64,000 nucleotides of DNA from Arenicellales bacterium (GCA_958295885.1 OY282380.1:682001-746000); one strand, 5' to 3'. Shown: positions 28,832-38,542, counted from the stretch's first letter. Numbers and translations: made by a program. The notes: generated from the letters alone by a model not told the origin.

Positions 28832-30490
28832 TCAAACCCTGCGCTTATCGAATTCACCGCGCTTTCCAGTTCCGTAACGCTGCAGCGCACCGTTTTCGCC
28901 CACTGCATTGGGTCGCTGAAAAATCCAATTCTGCCATGCGGTAAGACGCCCGAAGATTCGCGTTTCCATAGTTTCAGGGCCAGCAAAACGAATATTCGCC
29001 TCCATTGCAGTCATCGCATCCGGCGAAAAACTGCTCCTTTCTTCGAGAAAGATACGTATTTCATCTTCCCAATCCAATTCGTCAAAGGCTTCGGTAACAA
29101 GACCTAGCTCAACTGCTTGAATCGCATCAAGACCAACTCCAGTCTGCTCGTTTGTTCGGTCAACATTCTCGGGTTCGCCTAAGAATCGAGTTTGGAGACG
29201 CGTCAAGTTGTTGGCCATTGGATAAAAACCGAAATTGCCTTCACTTAGCATGATTGCGGCCGGTGATCGATCATCACCTTCAAAGTCATCTTCCATCATG
29301 TACGAACGATCAACAGCGAACAAAATTTCCGCTAACATCCCAGAAAAACACGAACCATTTTCAACGAGCGCAACCAGCGAACGGGAAGTCATGTCAATTC
29401 GTTTCAGCACTCGATGCCATAACAGCAGAATTTCATTTGAAAGCCAATCCGTATCACGGTTGTCAAGCAGAAATTCTTCGTGCTCGAACACTGTCTTGTT
29501 CTCACCTGAGCTCTTGAATAGAACCACACCGATTTCCAGTTCATTAAAGCGAAGGTGTAATATCGCGTCATCCAGCTCCCGCGCACATCGAAGCGCCCAG
29601 CTGCCGGCTCCAAAAGCATGCAATTCTTCGACATCATTTGGCGCCTTGCAGTCGGGACCACTTATCTCTATCGTCGCCAATCCCCGTTCTCGATCAATTT
29701 TGACTTTGATCGATGAGTACTCTACGGAGCCGTCATTGCTGAATTCGCGTCTAATAGGCGTCAGATTGATACCACTGCGAGCCTGCTTCAAATTTGCTGC
29801 TTCAGCTACTTTTCGGGCGCGGTTTTCAACAAATTCGTCGAATTTTGAATTGGGAATGACGCGGTCAACCAAATTCCATTTTTCAGCCCGTTTTCCTTTG
29901 ATTCCTTCTTCAGTGGAACAGAAAACGTCGGCGCGGTCGCGACGCACTTTTCGCTTATCAGTCACACGCGTCAGTCCTCCTGTTCCAGGAAGTACGGCCA
30001 ACAGCGGAACTTCGGGCAAGGAAACAGAAGTCGCTCCATCGTCAACCATGTAAATTTCATCACAGGCCAACGCCAATTCGTAGCCACCCCCGGCACATGC
30101 ACCACGGATCGCAGCCAAATAGTGTTGGCTCGATTCATTACCAGCCGATTCAAGTGTGTTACGGGTTTCGTTGGTGAATTTACAGAAATTCACTTTGTGG
30201 GCATGGGATGCGCCACCGAGCATTCGAATGTTGGCGCCAGCGCAGAAAACCCTGTATTTTCTAGACTCTACAATTACAGCACCCACATCTGGGTGTTCGA
30301 ATCGCATGCGCGGCAGTATGTCAGCGAGTTCAATGTCAACGCCGAGGTCATACGAATTCAGTTTCAGCTCATAACCGTCAAACAGGCATTCATTTTCATT
30401 GACGTCCATAATCAAATGGGCAACTGGTCCATCAAATTCCACGCGCCAGTGACGATATTTTGATGGTTCAGTCTGAAAGTCAATCAACAT
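28832..30490 (-). CDS. boxC: Benzoyl-CoA-dihydrodiol lyase
   Basis: 552-aa crotonase-superfamily enzyme that opens 2,3-epoxybenzoyl-CoA hydrolytically to 3,4-dehydroadipyl-CoA semialdehyde plus formate. VIVESRKYRVFCAGANIRML, RGACAGGGYELALACDEIY with the oxyanion-hole glycines, and a second degenerate crotonase half (ENGSCFSGMLAEILFAVDRS) match BoxC. First gene of boxC-boxB-boxR on the minus strand, and the promoter is likely in the following AT-rich gap. Confidence 0.95.
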   Translation of the reverse strand: MLIDFQTEPSKYRHWRVEFDGPVAHLIMDVNENECLFDGYELKLNSYDLGVDIELADILPRMRFEHPDVGAVIVESRKYRVFCAGANIRMLGGASHAHKVNFCKFTNETRNTLESAGNESSQHYLAAIRGACAGGGYELALACDEIYMVDDGATSVSLPEVPLLAVLPGTGGLTRVTDKRKVRRDRADVFCSTEEGIKGKRAEKWNLVDRVIPNSKFDEFVENRARKVAEAANLKQARSGINLTPIRREFSNDGSVEYSSIKVKIDRERGLATIEISGPDCKAPNDVEELHAFGAGSWALRCARELDDAILHLRFNELEIGVVLFKSSGENKTVFEHEEFLLDNRDTDWLSNEILLLWHRVLKRIDMTSRSLVALVENGSCFSGMLAEILFAVDRSYMMEDDFEGDDRSPAAIMLSEGNFGFYPMANNLTRLQTRFLGEPENVDRTNEQTGVGLDAIQAVELGLVTEAFDELDWEDEIRIFLEERSSFSPDAMTAMEANIRFAGPETMETRIFGRLTAWQNWIFQRPNAVGENGALQRYGTGKRGEFDKRRV

Positions 30491-31154
30491 AACTTACCTG
30501 AGTAAAGCGGAATGATTCATGCAATATCTATCCTATTATTGCAAAAATGTGAAATATATCGCATGTATTTTGAGTTTCTTCTCTATCGGTGGGTCTGCAT
30601 CGGCTGTGTCGATCGACAGCCAAATCATTTTCTGCGCGGCAGTTTCGAACAACGCGGACAGGGACTGTTCCGGACGCCGTGACTGGCGACATCCACCCAT
30701 TCACTACAAGTTGTTCTCTGCGACAGCTTTTATCGCCTGCTGTGGCTACAGCAGCAACTGTTCCAGATAGCGCGCACCGTAATGAACCTCACTCAACTCG
30801 GCCTTCGGAATCCGCAGTCGCATCCTGCTAGGCGGTCGCTCTAGTGCAACAAGAATTGTTCACCAAGAAAGGATTAGAAGGGAACTGAATCGATTAAAGT
30901 TCCGCTCCCCTTCCTGACTGTCCAGATAACTTCATATTACAAATATTTGACGATTCTGCTTCATATTACAAACTGCGGAGATATTCCCTCGGCAGTTGGT
31001 TTATCAAGAGAGTTCCCTGATACAGTCAAGCGGTTGGAAAGATTGGAATACGAAAATTCAATCAGAACTTTAAAAATTCCACTGTCATAATTTCTTAGTT
31101 GTGGGCGATTTTGGCATTTCAATCTTCTTTTAGATGTCTCGGCATTTTGCTTGT
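30491..31154. other. Intergenic region with direct repeat and a gene-like tail
   Basis: 664 bp. A 14-bp direct repeat CTTCATATTACAAA occurs at 30931-30944 and 30960-30973 (29-bp period). A plus-strand open stretch ending at 31090 reads like a real protein end (for example LSREFPDTVKRLERLEYENS) but has no ATG and is closed upstream at about 30880, so it may be the tail of a lost gene. The boxC promoter should lie in the left part. Confidence 0.35.
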
Positions 31155-31574
31155 CTACTTTGCATCCCGAGAACCATCAACCTGCCATTTAATATGACTA
31201 TTGATGTCGTGACCTTCGTAAACTCTCAATATATCCGCACAAAAGCCTTTCAACTCCCTGTCACCCTTTTTCTTCGATAGTTCATATAACCGGATGAACA
31301 TTTTCTTACCTGTTTCAGTTTGTCCTAGATTCTTTTTTCTGAAATTATGAGTAGCACAAAGAGTCTGGCCATTCTCGACAATCGCTTCGCCCCCTAAGCT
31401 CTGCGGTTTAATGTGATCGACATGCAACTCGACTCCATCTTCTCTAACTTTCCCACAAATCACGCACTTATTCTGGTCGCGTTTGAAAATCTGTTGTTTC
31501 TGCTGACCAGTAAAATTATTCAATATCTTAATTTTCAATGAATTGGGCTCGTAACGATAAACCCCTTTTCTCAT
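31155..31574 (-). CDS. HNH endonuclease, C-terminal part of a split restriction enzyme
   Basis: 139 aa. The HNH core shows CVICG, then VDHIKPQSLGG and LCATHNFRK, with the two CxxC-like positions and catalytic His of ICEA/HNH restriction enzymes. The first residues (KGVYRYEPN) normally follow directly on a winged N-terminal domain ending HxEGK. That domain is encoded by the adjacent small ORF in another frame across a run of eight A. The gene follows a methyltransferase, so this is a type II R-M nuclease, intact only if the frame is restored. Confidence 0.75.
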   Translation of the reverse strand: MRKGVYRYEPNSLKIKILNNFTGQQKQQIFKRDQNKCVICGKVREDGVELHVDHIKPQSLGGEAIVENGQTLCATHNFRKKNLGQTETGKKMFIRLYELSKKKGDRELKGFCADILRVYEGHDINSHIKWQVDGSRDAK

Positions 31575-31579
31575 TTTTT

Positions 31580-31759
31580 TTATTTTCCTTCAGCATGTAG
31601 ACTCCGTATTCCGCGATCAGGATCCCTGAATACCTTACCTGTTCGTTCGAGCCACTCCGATACAGCCCAATCAACAACTTCCGGATGCGCTACACTCAGA
31701 TTAGGATTATTTTGAAACAACTCCATCAGGATCTCTTTTTGAGTCGGTTTTTTTAGCAC
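31580..31759 (-). CDS. N-terminal piece of the split HNH restriction enzyme
   Basis: 59 codons from GTG 31759, reading KKPTQKEILMELFQ ... HPEVVDWAVSEWLERTGKVF and RDPDRGIRSLHAEGK, then TAA at 31580-31582. Plant-like R-M HNH enzymes carry exactly this helical DNA-reading domain before KGVYxYxP. The stop lies at the edge of a GGAAAATA8 tract. A -1 shift of reading there would give HAEGKIKKMRKGVYRY without a break. It starts 6 bp past the methyltransferase stop, same strand. Confidence 0.65.
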   Translation of the reverse strand: MLKKPTQKEILMELFQNNPNLSVAHPEVVDWAVSEWLERTGKVFRDPDRGIRSLHAEGK

Positions 31760-31765
31760 GATCTT

Positions 31766-32596
31766 TCAGAATAGGTCCAGCTGGAAAATTTTTGATTCTT
31801 GATTCAGACGCTCTACAGCAATCCGACAGTAATTTTCATCAATTTCAATTCCAATCCCTTTGCGATCATTCTGATTTGCGGCTATAAGCGTTGAACCACT
31901 TCCAAGAAACGGGTCCATTACTGTATCCCCGACAAAACTAAACAACTTGATGCATCGCCTAGGAAGTTCAATTGGAAAGGCGGCAGGATGCCCGCCAGCA
32001 CCTTTCTTGCTCTGTCCGTTAAACGTCCAGACACCGTTCGTCCATTCCATGAATTCATCTCTGGTTATGTCGTTTTCCTTCCGCCCATTGTTCTTTTTCC
32101 AATTTTCCTTATACAAGACAAGAATTACTTCGACTGGAGCAATGACATAGGGAGCGGAAGCCGACATCCAAGAACCCCATGCTGTTCTCCTAGATACGTT
32201 GCCTTCGTTCCATACAATCGTAGAGTGGTACTTCCATCCAATCTCTTTCGCAATACCTGTAATGTCCGCACACACCGCTTGTTGTCCGCCCTTATTCTTA
32301 TCTAGCGGTATGTTCAAGCAAAGACGGCCATCGTCTCTTGCCCAATCATTACATCGTTCGAGCCATCCACGACTAAATTCTAAATATTCTTCATATGAAA
32401 CATCATCTTTGTGTGAACTGTAATGTATATCAACGTTGTATGGAGGTGACGTGACTATCAGGTCGATTGAAGAATCTTGAATGCAGGATGTCGTTAAGAC
32501 ATCATCATTGAAGATGACAATATCATCATGTCTGAGAAATTCAATGGACTTTATCGAGTCATTTTCAGTAACTGCTTTTTCAGAAATATTTACCAT
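31766..32596 (-). CDS. DNA methyltransferase, beta-class (N6-adenine/N4-cytosine)
   Basis: 276 aa. Motif IV TSPPYNVDIHY (about 50-60), EYLEFSRGWLERC helix, RLCLNIPLD, and C-terminal SAM motif SFVGDTVMDPFLGSGSTL. The TSPPYNV form with a target-recognition insert (WSYxGxxKGAGxHPAAFP-like, here QSKKGAGGHPAAFP) is typical of DpnA/MboII-like enzymes. It is transcribed with the split HNH nuclease downstream. Recognition sequence unknown. Confidence 0.88.
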   Translation of the reverse strand: MVNISEKAVTENDSIKSIEFLRHDDIVIFNDDVLTTSCIQDSSIDLIVTSPPYNVDIHYSSHKDDVSYEEYLEFSRGWLERCNDWARDDGRLCLNIPLDKNKGGQQAVCADITGIAKEIGWKYHSTIVWNEGNVSRRTAWGSWMSASAPYVIAPVEVILVLYKENWKKNNGRKENDITRDEFMEWTNGVWTFNGQSKKGAGGHPAAFPIELPRRCIKLFSFVGDTVMDPFLGSGSTLIAANQNDRKGIGIEIDENYCRIAVERLNQESKIFQLDLF

Positions 32597-32671
32597 ATCC
32601 TTCTCAACGTGACCCTATATATTTCAACCACTTTCCTACCATTGCGTTAACTACCCTTTTCATCTGATTGA

Positions 32672-32856
32672 TTGGTTCCTGTGCGCCAATGTAACGCCTG
32701 CTCACAAACGCCTTTACATACCACCATCGATGTTATGAATCTACTAGTTTACTTGCTCCCCGTCGCTGTGCCTTACGAATTCGTGATAGCAGATCCTGAG
32801 ATACGTGTAGCTTTTGAAGTCGTCCTTGAACACTTCAGAACCTTCCTGCACATGAT
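32672..32856 (-). pseudogene. Remnant of an ISXO2/IS1595-type transposase
   Basis: Read on the minus strand, 34 codons are open: QEGSEVFKDDFKSY, then CYHEFVRHSDGEQV, closely following the IS1595 pattern GSxVxTDxxxxY ... HxxVxHSxGEYV around the second catalytic Asp. Beyond it stops and frameshifts interrupt a segment resembling the HTNxIE ... ALHWRTG end. No ends or intact frame remain. Confidence 0.45.
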
Positions 32857-33663
32857 CCTGAATGAATCCATGCAAAGTCAATTGGAAACTTGATCGGCAG
32901 TTTATACAGACAACTGACCAACCCCTGCGGGTATTACACTTAGTCGATCAACGTTCGATTCCCGAATTCACGCAAGCACCGCGGCAGATTCAATCTGCTG
33001 TATCAACTACAAACCGCCGTCGCCCGTACCACAAAACCGCATCACTGACTCCGATGCCGGTTCGCACAGTGGTAAGGCAATGCCCAATTGCCTGCACTGT
33101 TGTCAGAATTCATTCAATGCGGCGACATAACCCTATCAATTGTCGATAGCACCAGTCGAAAATGAACAGTGTCACCAACAAAATGTCGATTACCCTACAC
33201 CGTTGACGCTCAAATTTGGTCACCACCACACTGAAGGTGTCGTTCAGACCATACCACAATTGCACAAATTGCTATTCCTCACTCCACTGTAGCGCACTCA
33301 CTTTCGTGTGTTTGGAACGCTTGTGCGCCACGGATCGACCCTGTCTCAATTTGGTCTTGGCCTCAGCTTCCAAAGCATGCACATACACGCAATTGTGGAG
33401 TCTTGCTGCTGCTATGACCAGCTAAATCCATTCATCCCGCCAGTGCACCTGCTATGACCGCAAAACTGAAATCGATGCAGCCTAATCTGCAATCCTGTCA
33501 ATCAACTATGAAATTGGAAAAACCGGCAACAGGTACAGAATAAATCATCCTCAGCGTCATAAATAGGTTTGGCGTTTACTGATATGGACGTCTACAAACC
33601 TCATTAGCTATGAGCAAGCAATTGTAGGTTTGTCTAAGTGTTCTACTAAGTCCGTTTTGGGTG
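32857..33663. other. Decayed region, no intact gene
   Basis: About 800 bp with only short, shifting reading frames. On the minus strand, 33150-33420 reads in pieces as AHKRSKHTKVSALQWSEE, then QLWYGLNDTFSVVV and ILLVTLFIFDWCYRQL, which look like former protein but match no family I can name. Probably further debris of mobile elements. Confidence 0.3.
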
Positions 33664-34884
33664 TTAGTTAGTCTCTGTCTGTTTTTGCCGGGCTTCAATC
33701 CAATTGTCAATGTGTTTTAACAACGGATCAAGCTGACTTTTTAGCCGTTTCTCCACTTGCGTCCAAAATTCGTCCTCAAAGAATGCAGCTTCAATTACCG
33801 TATCTTCAACCGTTTTTTGATTCCCCTCAGAAGCCCTTACCGAACGCCAGTAAGGCCATCCAGCCAGCTTCGGAAATTCACCGACGATACCTTCGCTAGA
33901 ATTGGAGAATTTCTCAAGCGAACTTAAATTTATTTCGTAATTCTCATTCGATACAAGCACCCGTACCGCTAAGTTCGTGTAGAGGCTATTGGAGTCGTCA
34001 AGGGTATGGAGCATCAAATTGAACGGCAATCCCTCTTTTGTCCATTTTTGGACGTCGATATTCAACTCTCTTACTTTTCCTCTTTTAGGAGGATATTTCC
34101 AAAAATTTAATTCTTCTTCACGAGTCAGATTCGATACGATACTTTTATATCTGTCTTCAAATTGTTGGTCACCGAGGTCTAGTAAGGGTAAGTTTTCGAT
34201 GATTTTACGCACGGTCCGCTCATTGTCTCCCTCTTTCAGAAGATTCATGACGATTCTCCGTTCTTCACTGTCCATAATAATGTTCCTACGTATATGTTCA
34301 CTGAACTGAACGCGAAAGTTGTGTTTCGCGCCTCGTCCTGAACACTCATCAATGAATTCAGCAATATGTTTCCACGACATGTTTAAAACAGGGACATCAT
34401 CGTTTCCTAGATCTACCGTTGTTGCTGGAACTCCGAATGGAGTCAGAAATACAACAACTTTTTTCTCGCAGTCACAGAATGAGTGAGCAAGAAGTTTTTG
34501 GTAACGTGAAATTTGTTCATGTCCCTCTGGTGCCCAAACTTTAACCTCGATAGCTATGGCGAGATTGAGAGGAAAATGCATCAACACGTCAACTCGGCCG
34601 AATTCTCCGTCAGGATATTCACACTTAACTATCGGTTCGGCGTCACTAACATCATTCTCAAGAGGTATTGAACTCCAATTTAGTTCAGCTGAAATCCACG
34701 ATACGAAGTGCTTTCTAAACGTACTGTTGGCAGAATCACTTAGAAGCCAATGCAGTACATTAGAATAGTTCTTTTCACTGCAATTGATGACCCGAAAAGG
34801 GTCAAAAGGAGGCGTGTAAGTGGACAGTTTCTGATAGTTCGGTGAAGACAGTAAGGCAATGATCTTCTTTTCGAAGGCACTCAC
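33664..34884 (-). CDS. PD-(D/E)XK nuclease superfamily protein
   Basis: 406 aa. The first half carries the PDDEXK_4 pattern: an N-terminal SEKNYSNVLHWLLS motif, then GRVDVLMHF (metal Asp), LAIAIEVKVWAPEGHEQISR (Glu-x-Lys and the Gln), and RYQKLL. The C-terminal half is a separate alpha/beta region of unknown role. Such proteins occur singly in defence islands and prophages. It lies between two R-M remnants. AT-rich like its neighbours. Function beyond nuclease fold unknown. Confidence 0.75.
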   Translation of the reverse strand: MSAFEKKIIALLSSPNYQKLSTYTPPFDPFRVINCSEKNYSNVLHWLLSDSANSTFRKHFVSWISAELNWSSIPLENDVSDAEPIVKCEYPDGEFGRVDVLMHFPLNLAIAIEVKVWAPEGHEQISRYQKLLAHSFCDCEKKVVVFLTPFGVPATTVDLGNDDVPVLNMSWKHIAEFIDECSGRGAKHNFRVQFSEHIRRNIIMDSEERRIVMNLLKEGDNERTVRKIIENLPLLDLGDQQFEDRYKSIVSNLTREEELNFWKYPPKRGKVRELNIDVQKWTKEGLPFNLMLHTLDDSNSLYTNLAVRVLVSNENYEINLSSLEKFSNSSEGIVGEFPKLAGWPYWRSVRASEGNQKTVEDTVIEAAFFEDEFWTQVEKRLKSQLDPLLKHIDNWIEARQKQTETN

Positions 34885-35155
34885 GTTACATATTCCAATT
34901 CTGAATAACTTGCAGGCAGTAGAAACAACAAAACCAATTCAAAGGATCCACTTAATTTTAATTGTATCAAGACTATTCTTCACATTGGACAAAACAAATG
35001 GAATTAAGTTTCAAGCCTCTATTCGAAGCAGGAAGCCCATCATGTCAACTGAACAGAAATTTTACTGGCGTACTGCAATAACACAGAAATTGTCAAATAG
35101 TACTGTATTAGGGCAGTTCCTGTGAAACAGAATTGCTACGTAACAACGCTACAAA
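34885..35155. other. Short AT-rich spacer
   Basis: About 270 bp upstream of the PD-(D/E)XK gene and downstream of the decayed PstI-like gene. I see no RNA or regulatory motif beyond general AT richness. Confidence 0.3.
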
Positions 35156-35617
35156 TCACGTTCTTGGATCGAAAAATCTGTCTCCGTCATAGTGTAAATT
35201 ATGAGCGGCATTTTTACGGAGCCACACTTCGGAATCCCAAGCGATATTATCTTAAGTGCCTCCGCGGAACTCAGTGAAATCGGGAAAGACACTTCAATAG
35301 ATTGGTTCAAGCTGTGGGTTCGCATGCATTGCTTGCATTCCATCAGCTCGTTTCGGGGTTGCCGGGCCATGAAAAGTGACGTCTTCGATGAGAATGATTC
35401 AATCACTCTTTTCGTCATGCAGCACAACATCTGGAAGTTCTCCACGTTGCTTGATCAATAAACAATTTTCTTGTTTGCTATATCTCCAAAATAAGTAGCT
35501 TCGTTGCCGGCGCAAATCAAGGTTCGAAAACCTTGGCAATAGCCTTTGAAGTCTGACTATGTTCCCTGTTTGATTTCTAAACCGACCAAACTGAAATTTC
35601 TGTGCAGACATGTTCAA
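35156..35617 (-). pseudogene. Decayed BsuBI/PstI-family restriction endonuclease
   Basis: Translating the minus strand through its stops and one frameshift gives the C-terminal domain of PstI/BsuBI enzymes (CTGCAG): ATYFGDIANKKIVY, then ELPDVVLHDEKSD, stop, IILIEDVTFHGPATPKR, stop, FPDFTEFRGGT, stop, IAWDSEVWL and HYDGDRFFDPR before the terminal TGA at 35156-35158. The catalytic Asp and Glu-x pair are recognisable. At least three in-frame stops and one frameshift make it non-functional. No cognate methylase remains nearby. Confidence 0.75.
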
Positions 35618-35738
35618 AAAATTGATTTCAGTGAATCCAAATTACTGAAATTCATTGAGAACTATCTTAACTGATTCATTTATCTAGACATTTACTGAGA
35701 ACTTTCGTCGTAACACATCTTTATCAATAGAACTAGCA

Positions 35739-36815
35739 TTAGCCTAAGAATTGTCCTAGTATTGCATGATCTACTGCGTATGCCGTAGTGTCATTTGCAC
35801 CGGTCATATTTTCGTTACTGATCATGGAGTCGATTACCGCTTCTTCAGTGGCTTGCACTACTGCCTCGAACAGCGAGTCGAGCTGCTCGTTATGCAAACT
35901 GATTGACATAAATAATCCATCTGAAAATTCAGTTGGATTCACCGTGCTAAATCCAAGAAATATGTCGCCTGATCCATCGCTGCCAAAAGTGCCTGTCCTT
36001 GCCAATCCAAGGCTTACACGACGGCATAAGCGACTGATTTGATGAGGTAACAGCGGTGCATCCGTTGCAACAGCAGCAATTACTGAACCCTTTCCTTTCG
36101 ATCGAATTTCACCTCCCTTCATGTGCTTCCCTACGGGTATGCCAGCGATCACCAAGTCACTTCGCAATCCAAAGTTTGCTTGAACATAAACTCCAACGAC
36201 ATATGATTTACCCAGTATTTCCACGATTCTGGATGAAGTCCCTGATCCTCCCTTGAAATCGTAGCAGATCATTCCGGTCCCTCCCCCGACGCTTCCGAGT
36301 TCAATCGCTCCACTTGCAGCAGAATTAATTGCAGCAAATACGTGTTCGTCGGTTACATGAAAGCCATTGATGTCATTTAGCTCACCGTCAAAGGTTTCTG
36401 CTGCAACAGGCAGGATGCCGTCAACGACATGCTCGGGATGATGACGCACAACCCATTTGATGATAGAGTCTCGAACGAGACCACAGGAATGGGTATTTGT
36501 CAGGCCTATAGGCCATTGCAATTCCCCAGATTCTTCAATCCACAATACACCGGTCATTTCACCATTTCCATTTAGACTGTGGAATCCAGCAAAACACGGC
36601 AATGGCAACTGATCATGGGGACGAGGTAAGATCACAGTAACACCCGTTCGCACAGGACCTTTGCCGACAACGAGCGCGCCTTCTCCTGATATCAAGGTGT
36701 GATACCCGACTAGAACTCCACTTACATCCGTAATTGCGTTATTTGGCCCAGGGATTCCGTCAAACGGGATTGAAATCGAACGTGCTCGGGGTTTTCCAGA
36801 CGGCGTTTTCAGCAT
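35739..36815 (-). CDS. P1-family (DmpA-type) aminopeptidase
   Basis: 358-aa N-terminal nucleophile hydrolase that cleaves itself to make two chains. NAITDVSGVLVGYHT, RTGVTVILPRP, LTNTHSCGLVRD, and VGGGTGMICYDFKGG match DmpA. The self-cleavage and nucleophile site is G242-S243 in GKGSVIAAVATDAPLLPHQ. Family members release N-terminal D- or L-residues or beta-amino acids from small peptides and amides. Divergent from the benzoate-CoA ligase gene over a 185-bp shared promoter region. Confidence 0.88.
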   Translation of the reverse strand: MLKTPSGKPRARSISIPFDGIPGPNNAITDVSGVLVGYHTLISGEGALVVGKGPVRTGVTVILPRPHDQLPLPCFAGFHSLNGNGEMTGVLWIEESGELQWPIGLTNTHSCGLVRDSIIKWVVRHHPEHVVDGILPVAAETFDGELNDINGFHVTDEHVFAAINSAASGAIELGSVGGGTGMICYDFKGGSGTSSRIVEILGKSYVVGVYVQANFGLRSDLVIAGIPVGKHMKGGEIRSKGKGSVIAAVATDAPLLPHQISRLCRRVSLGLARTGTFGSDGSGDIFLGFSTVNPTEFSDGLFMSISLHNEQLDSLFEAVVQATEEAVIDSMISNENMTGANDTTAYAVDHAILGQFLG

Positions 36816-37000
36816 TGAACTGTTGATTTGTCACACCCTGTCCCGTGAAATTCCAGCAGAAGTACAGAACTAGATTCACTGTTCAACAAGTGAGACTGGA
36901 CACTTTTCCTCTAAATCAAGTCTTACGATTGGTTGTATATTCTATTTAGATTGCAGCACTAATATTCATGTATCAAAATCAACTATTGAAAGAAATCGCT

Positions 37001-38542
37001 ATGTCTGAAAATGGTAACGCAGCGAGTTATTTTGTTGACCGACACGTTCGCAGCGCCAGCGCCGATAAACCGGCGTTCATAGAAGCAACCGGCAGCCAGC
37101 GCCAACTTACCTATCGAGCACTTGCGGCAGACAGCGGGCGCATGGGCGCCCTCTACGAAAAACATGGAATCACCCGCGAAGACCGTGCCGCTATACTGTT
37201 ACTGGACTGTGTGGAATATCCCATAATTTTCTGGGGCAGTCTCAAATGTGGAGTGATTCCAGTTGCTCTCAATACGCTGACCACATCTGATGTCTATGCT
37301 TCCATTCTTCGCGACAGTCGCGCCAAAGCACTATTCGTTTCAAGAGAACTGTATCCATCCGTTCAACCCGCAATCCCTAAGTGCCCACACTTATCAGCTA
37401 TTTTTGTCGTTGGTGCTGAAATAAATGACTATCCGGAGTTCAATTCAGAAATCATGAAGTGTGAAAGCCAGCCGACGATTGAAGTGGTTGCTGATGAAAG
37501 TGCGTTTTGGCTCTATTCATCGGGCTCAACCGGCCAACCAAAAGGAGTTCGGCATGTGCATGGCAACCTAAAAGCTACGGCCGATACATACGGAGCGAAG
37601 GTCTTGGGCATCAAATCAACTGACGTTGTTTACTCGGCAGCCAAATTGTTTTTTGCTTACGGACTAGGAAACGCGATGACATTTCCTATGTCGGTAGGCG
37701 CAACATCAGTGCTGTTATCCGGTCGTCCGACACCGTATGACGTTCTCAATGTGCTGAACGAACACAATCCTACTGTATTTTGCGGAGTTCCAACACTGTA
37801 TGCAGCGATGAATGCCTTCGTAGAAAGCGGTAAAGGGAAGCTTCGTGCTGATCTCCGTCGCTGTATCTCAGCTGGAGAAGCGCTGCCGGAAGATGTCGGT
37901 AGAAATTGGCAGAAAATCTCAGGCTGCGAAATTCTGGACGGTGTTGGCTCCACTGAAATGCTTCATATCTTTTTGTCAAACCGCAGTGGCGATGTCGTTT
38001 ATGGAACTTCCGGAACTGCCGTACCCGGTTATAAAATTCGTCTGGTTGATGAATGCGACAAAGAAGTCGGTGTAGGAGAACTGGGTGAACTGCTCGTAAA
38101 TGGCGACTCGGCAGCGACTGATTACTGGAATCAGCGTGAAAAAAGCAGAGCAACTTTCGAAGGAAAATGGACTCGAACAGGTGACAAATACGAGTGTCGA
38201 GAAGACGGACGTCTTGTCTATTGTGGCCGCACCGACGATATGTTCAAAGTGTCTGGCATCTGGGTATCTCCATTTGAAGTCGAACAGTGTCTGACTTCTC
38301 ATCCAAGCGTACTCGAAGCTGCAGTCGTGCCTGCAAGAGATGAAGAAAATCTGGAAAAACCAAAAGCATTTGTAGTACTCAAAGACGCATCCGAATCTGT
38401 TGGAATTGATGTTGTTCTGAAAGAACACGTCAAGGCTCGAATCGGATTGTGGAAATACCCTCGTTGGGTAGAAGTAGTGGACGACTTACCAAAAACCGCG
38501 ACCGGTAAAATTCGGCGATTCAAGCTGCGGGACCAACCATAG
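37001..38542 (+). CDS. bclA: Benzoate-CoA ligase
   Basis: 513 aa from ATG 37001 (an upstream in-frame ATG at 36968 has no ribosome site). Activates benzoate to benzoyl-CoA, the substrate of BoxB. NAASYFVDRHV at the N-terminus, P-loop YSSGSTGQPKGVRHVHGNL, SAAKLFFAYGLGNAMTFPM, LDGVGSTEMLHIFLSNR, WTRTGDKYECREDGRLVYCGR and KTATGKIRRFKLR form the full set of benzoate-CoA ligase signatures. Not in the boxCBR operon but 6.5 kb away across a defence-gene zone that may have split the cluster. Confidence 0.92.
   Translation: MSENGNAASYFVDRHVRSASADKPAFIEATGSQRQLTYRALAADSGRMGALYEKHGITREDRAAILLLDCVEYPIIFWGSLKCGVIPVALNTLTTSDVYASILRDSRAKALFVSRELYPSVQPAIPKCPHLSAIFVVGAEINDYPEFNSEIMKCESQPTIEVVADESAFWLYSSGSTGQPKGVRHVHGNLKATADTYGAKVLGIKSTDVVYSAAKLFFAYGLGNAMTFPMSVGATSVLLSGRPTPYDVLNVLNEHNPTVFCGVPTLYAAMNAFVESGKGKLRADLRRCISAGEALPEDVGRNWQKISGCEILDGVGSTEMLHIFLSNRSGDVVYGTSGTAVPGYKIRLVDECDKEVGVGELGELLVNGDSAATDYWNQREKSRATFEGKWTRTGDKYECREDGRLVYCGRTDDMFKVSGIWVSPFEVEQCLTSHPSVLEAAVVPARDEENLEKPKAFVVLKDASESVGIDVVLKEHVKARIGLWKYPRWVEVVDDLPKTATGKIRRFKLRDQP

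Noticed and set aside
35149..35461. Overlapping open frames on both strands at 35.15-35.46 kb as small genes
   Set aside because: The third minus-strand frame, though broken by stops, matches PstI/BsuBI restriction enzymes far better than any of the open frames look like protein.
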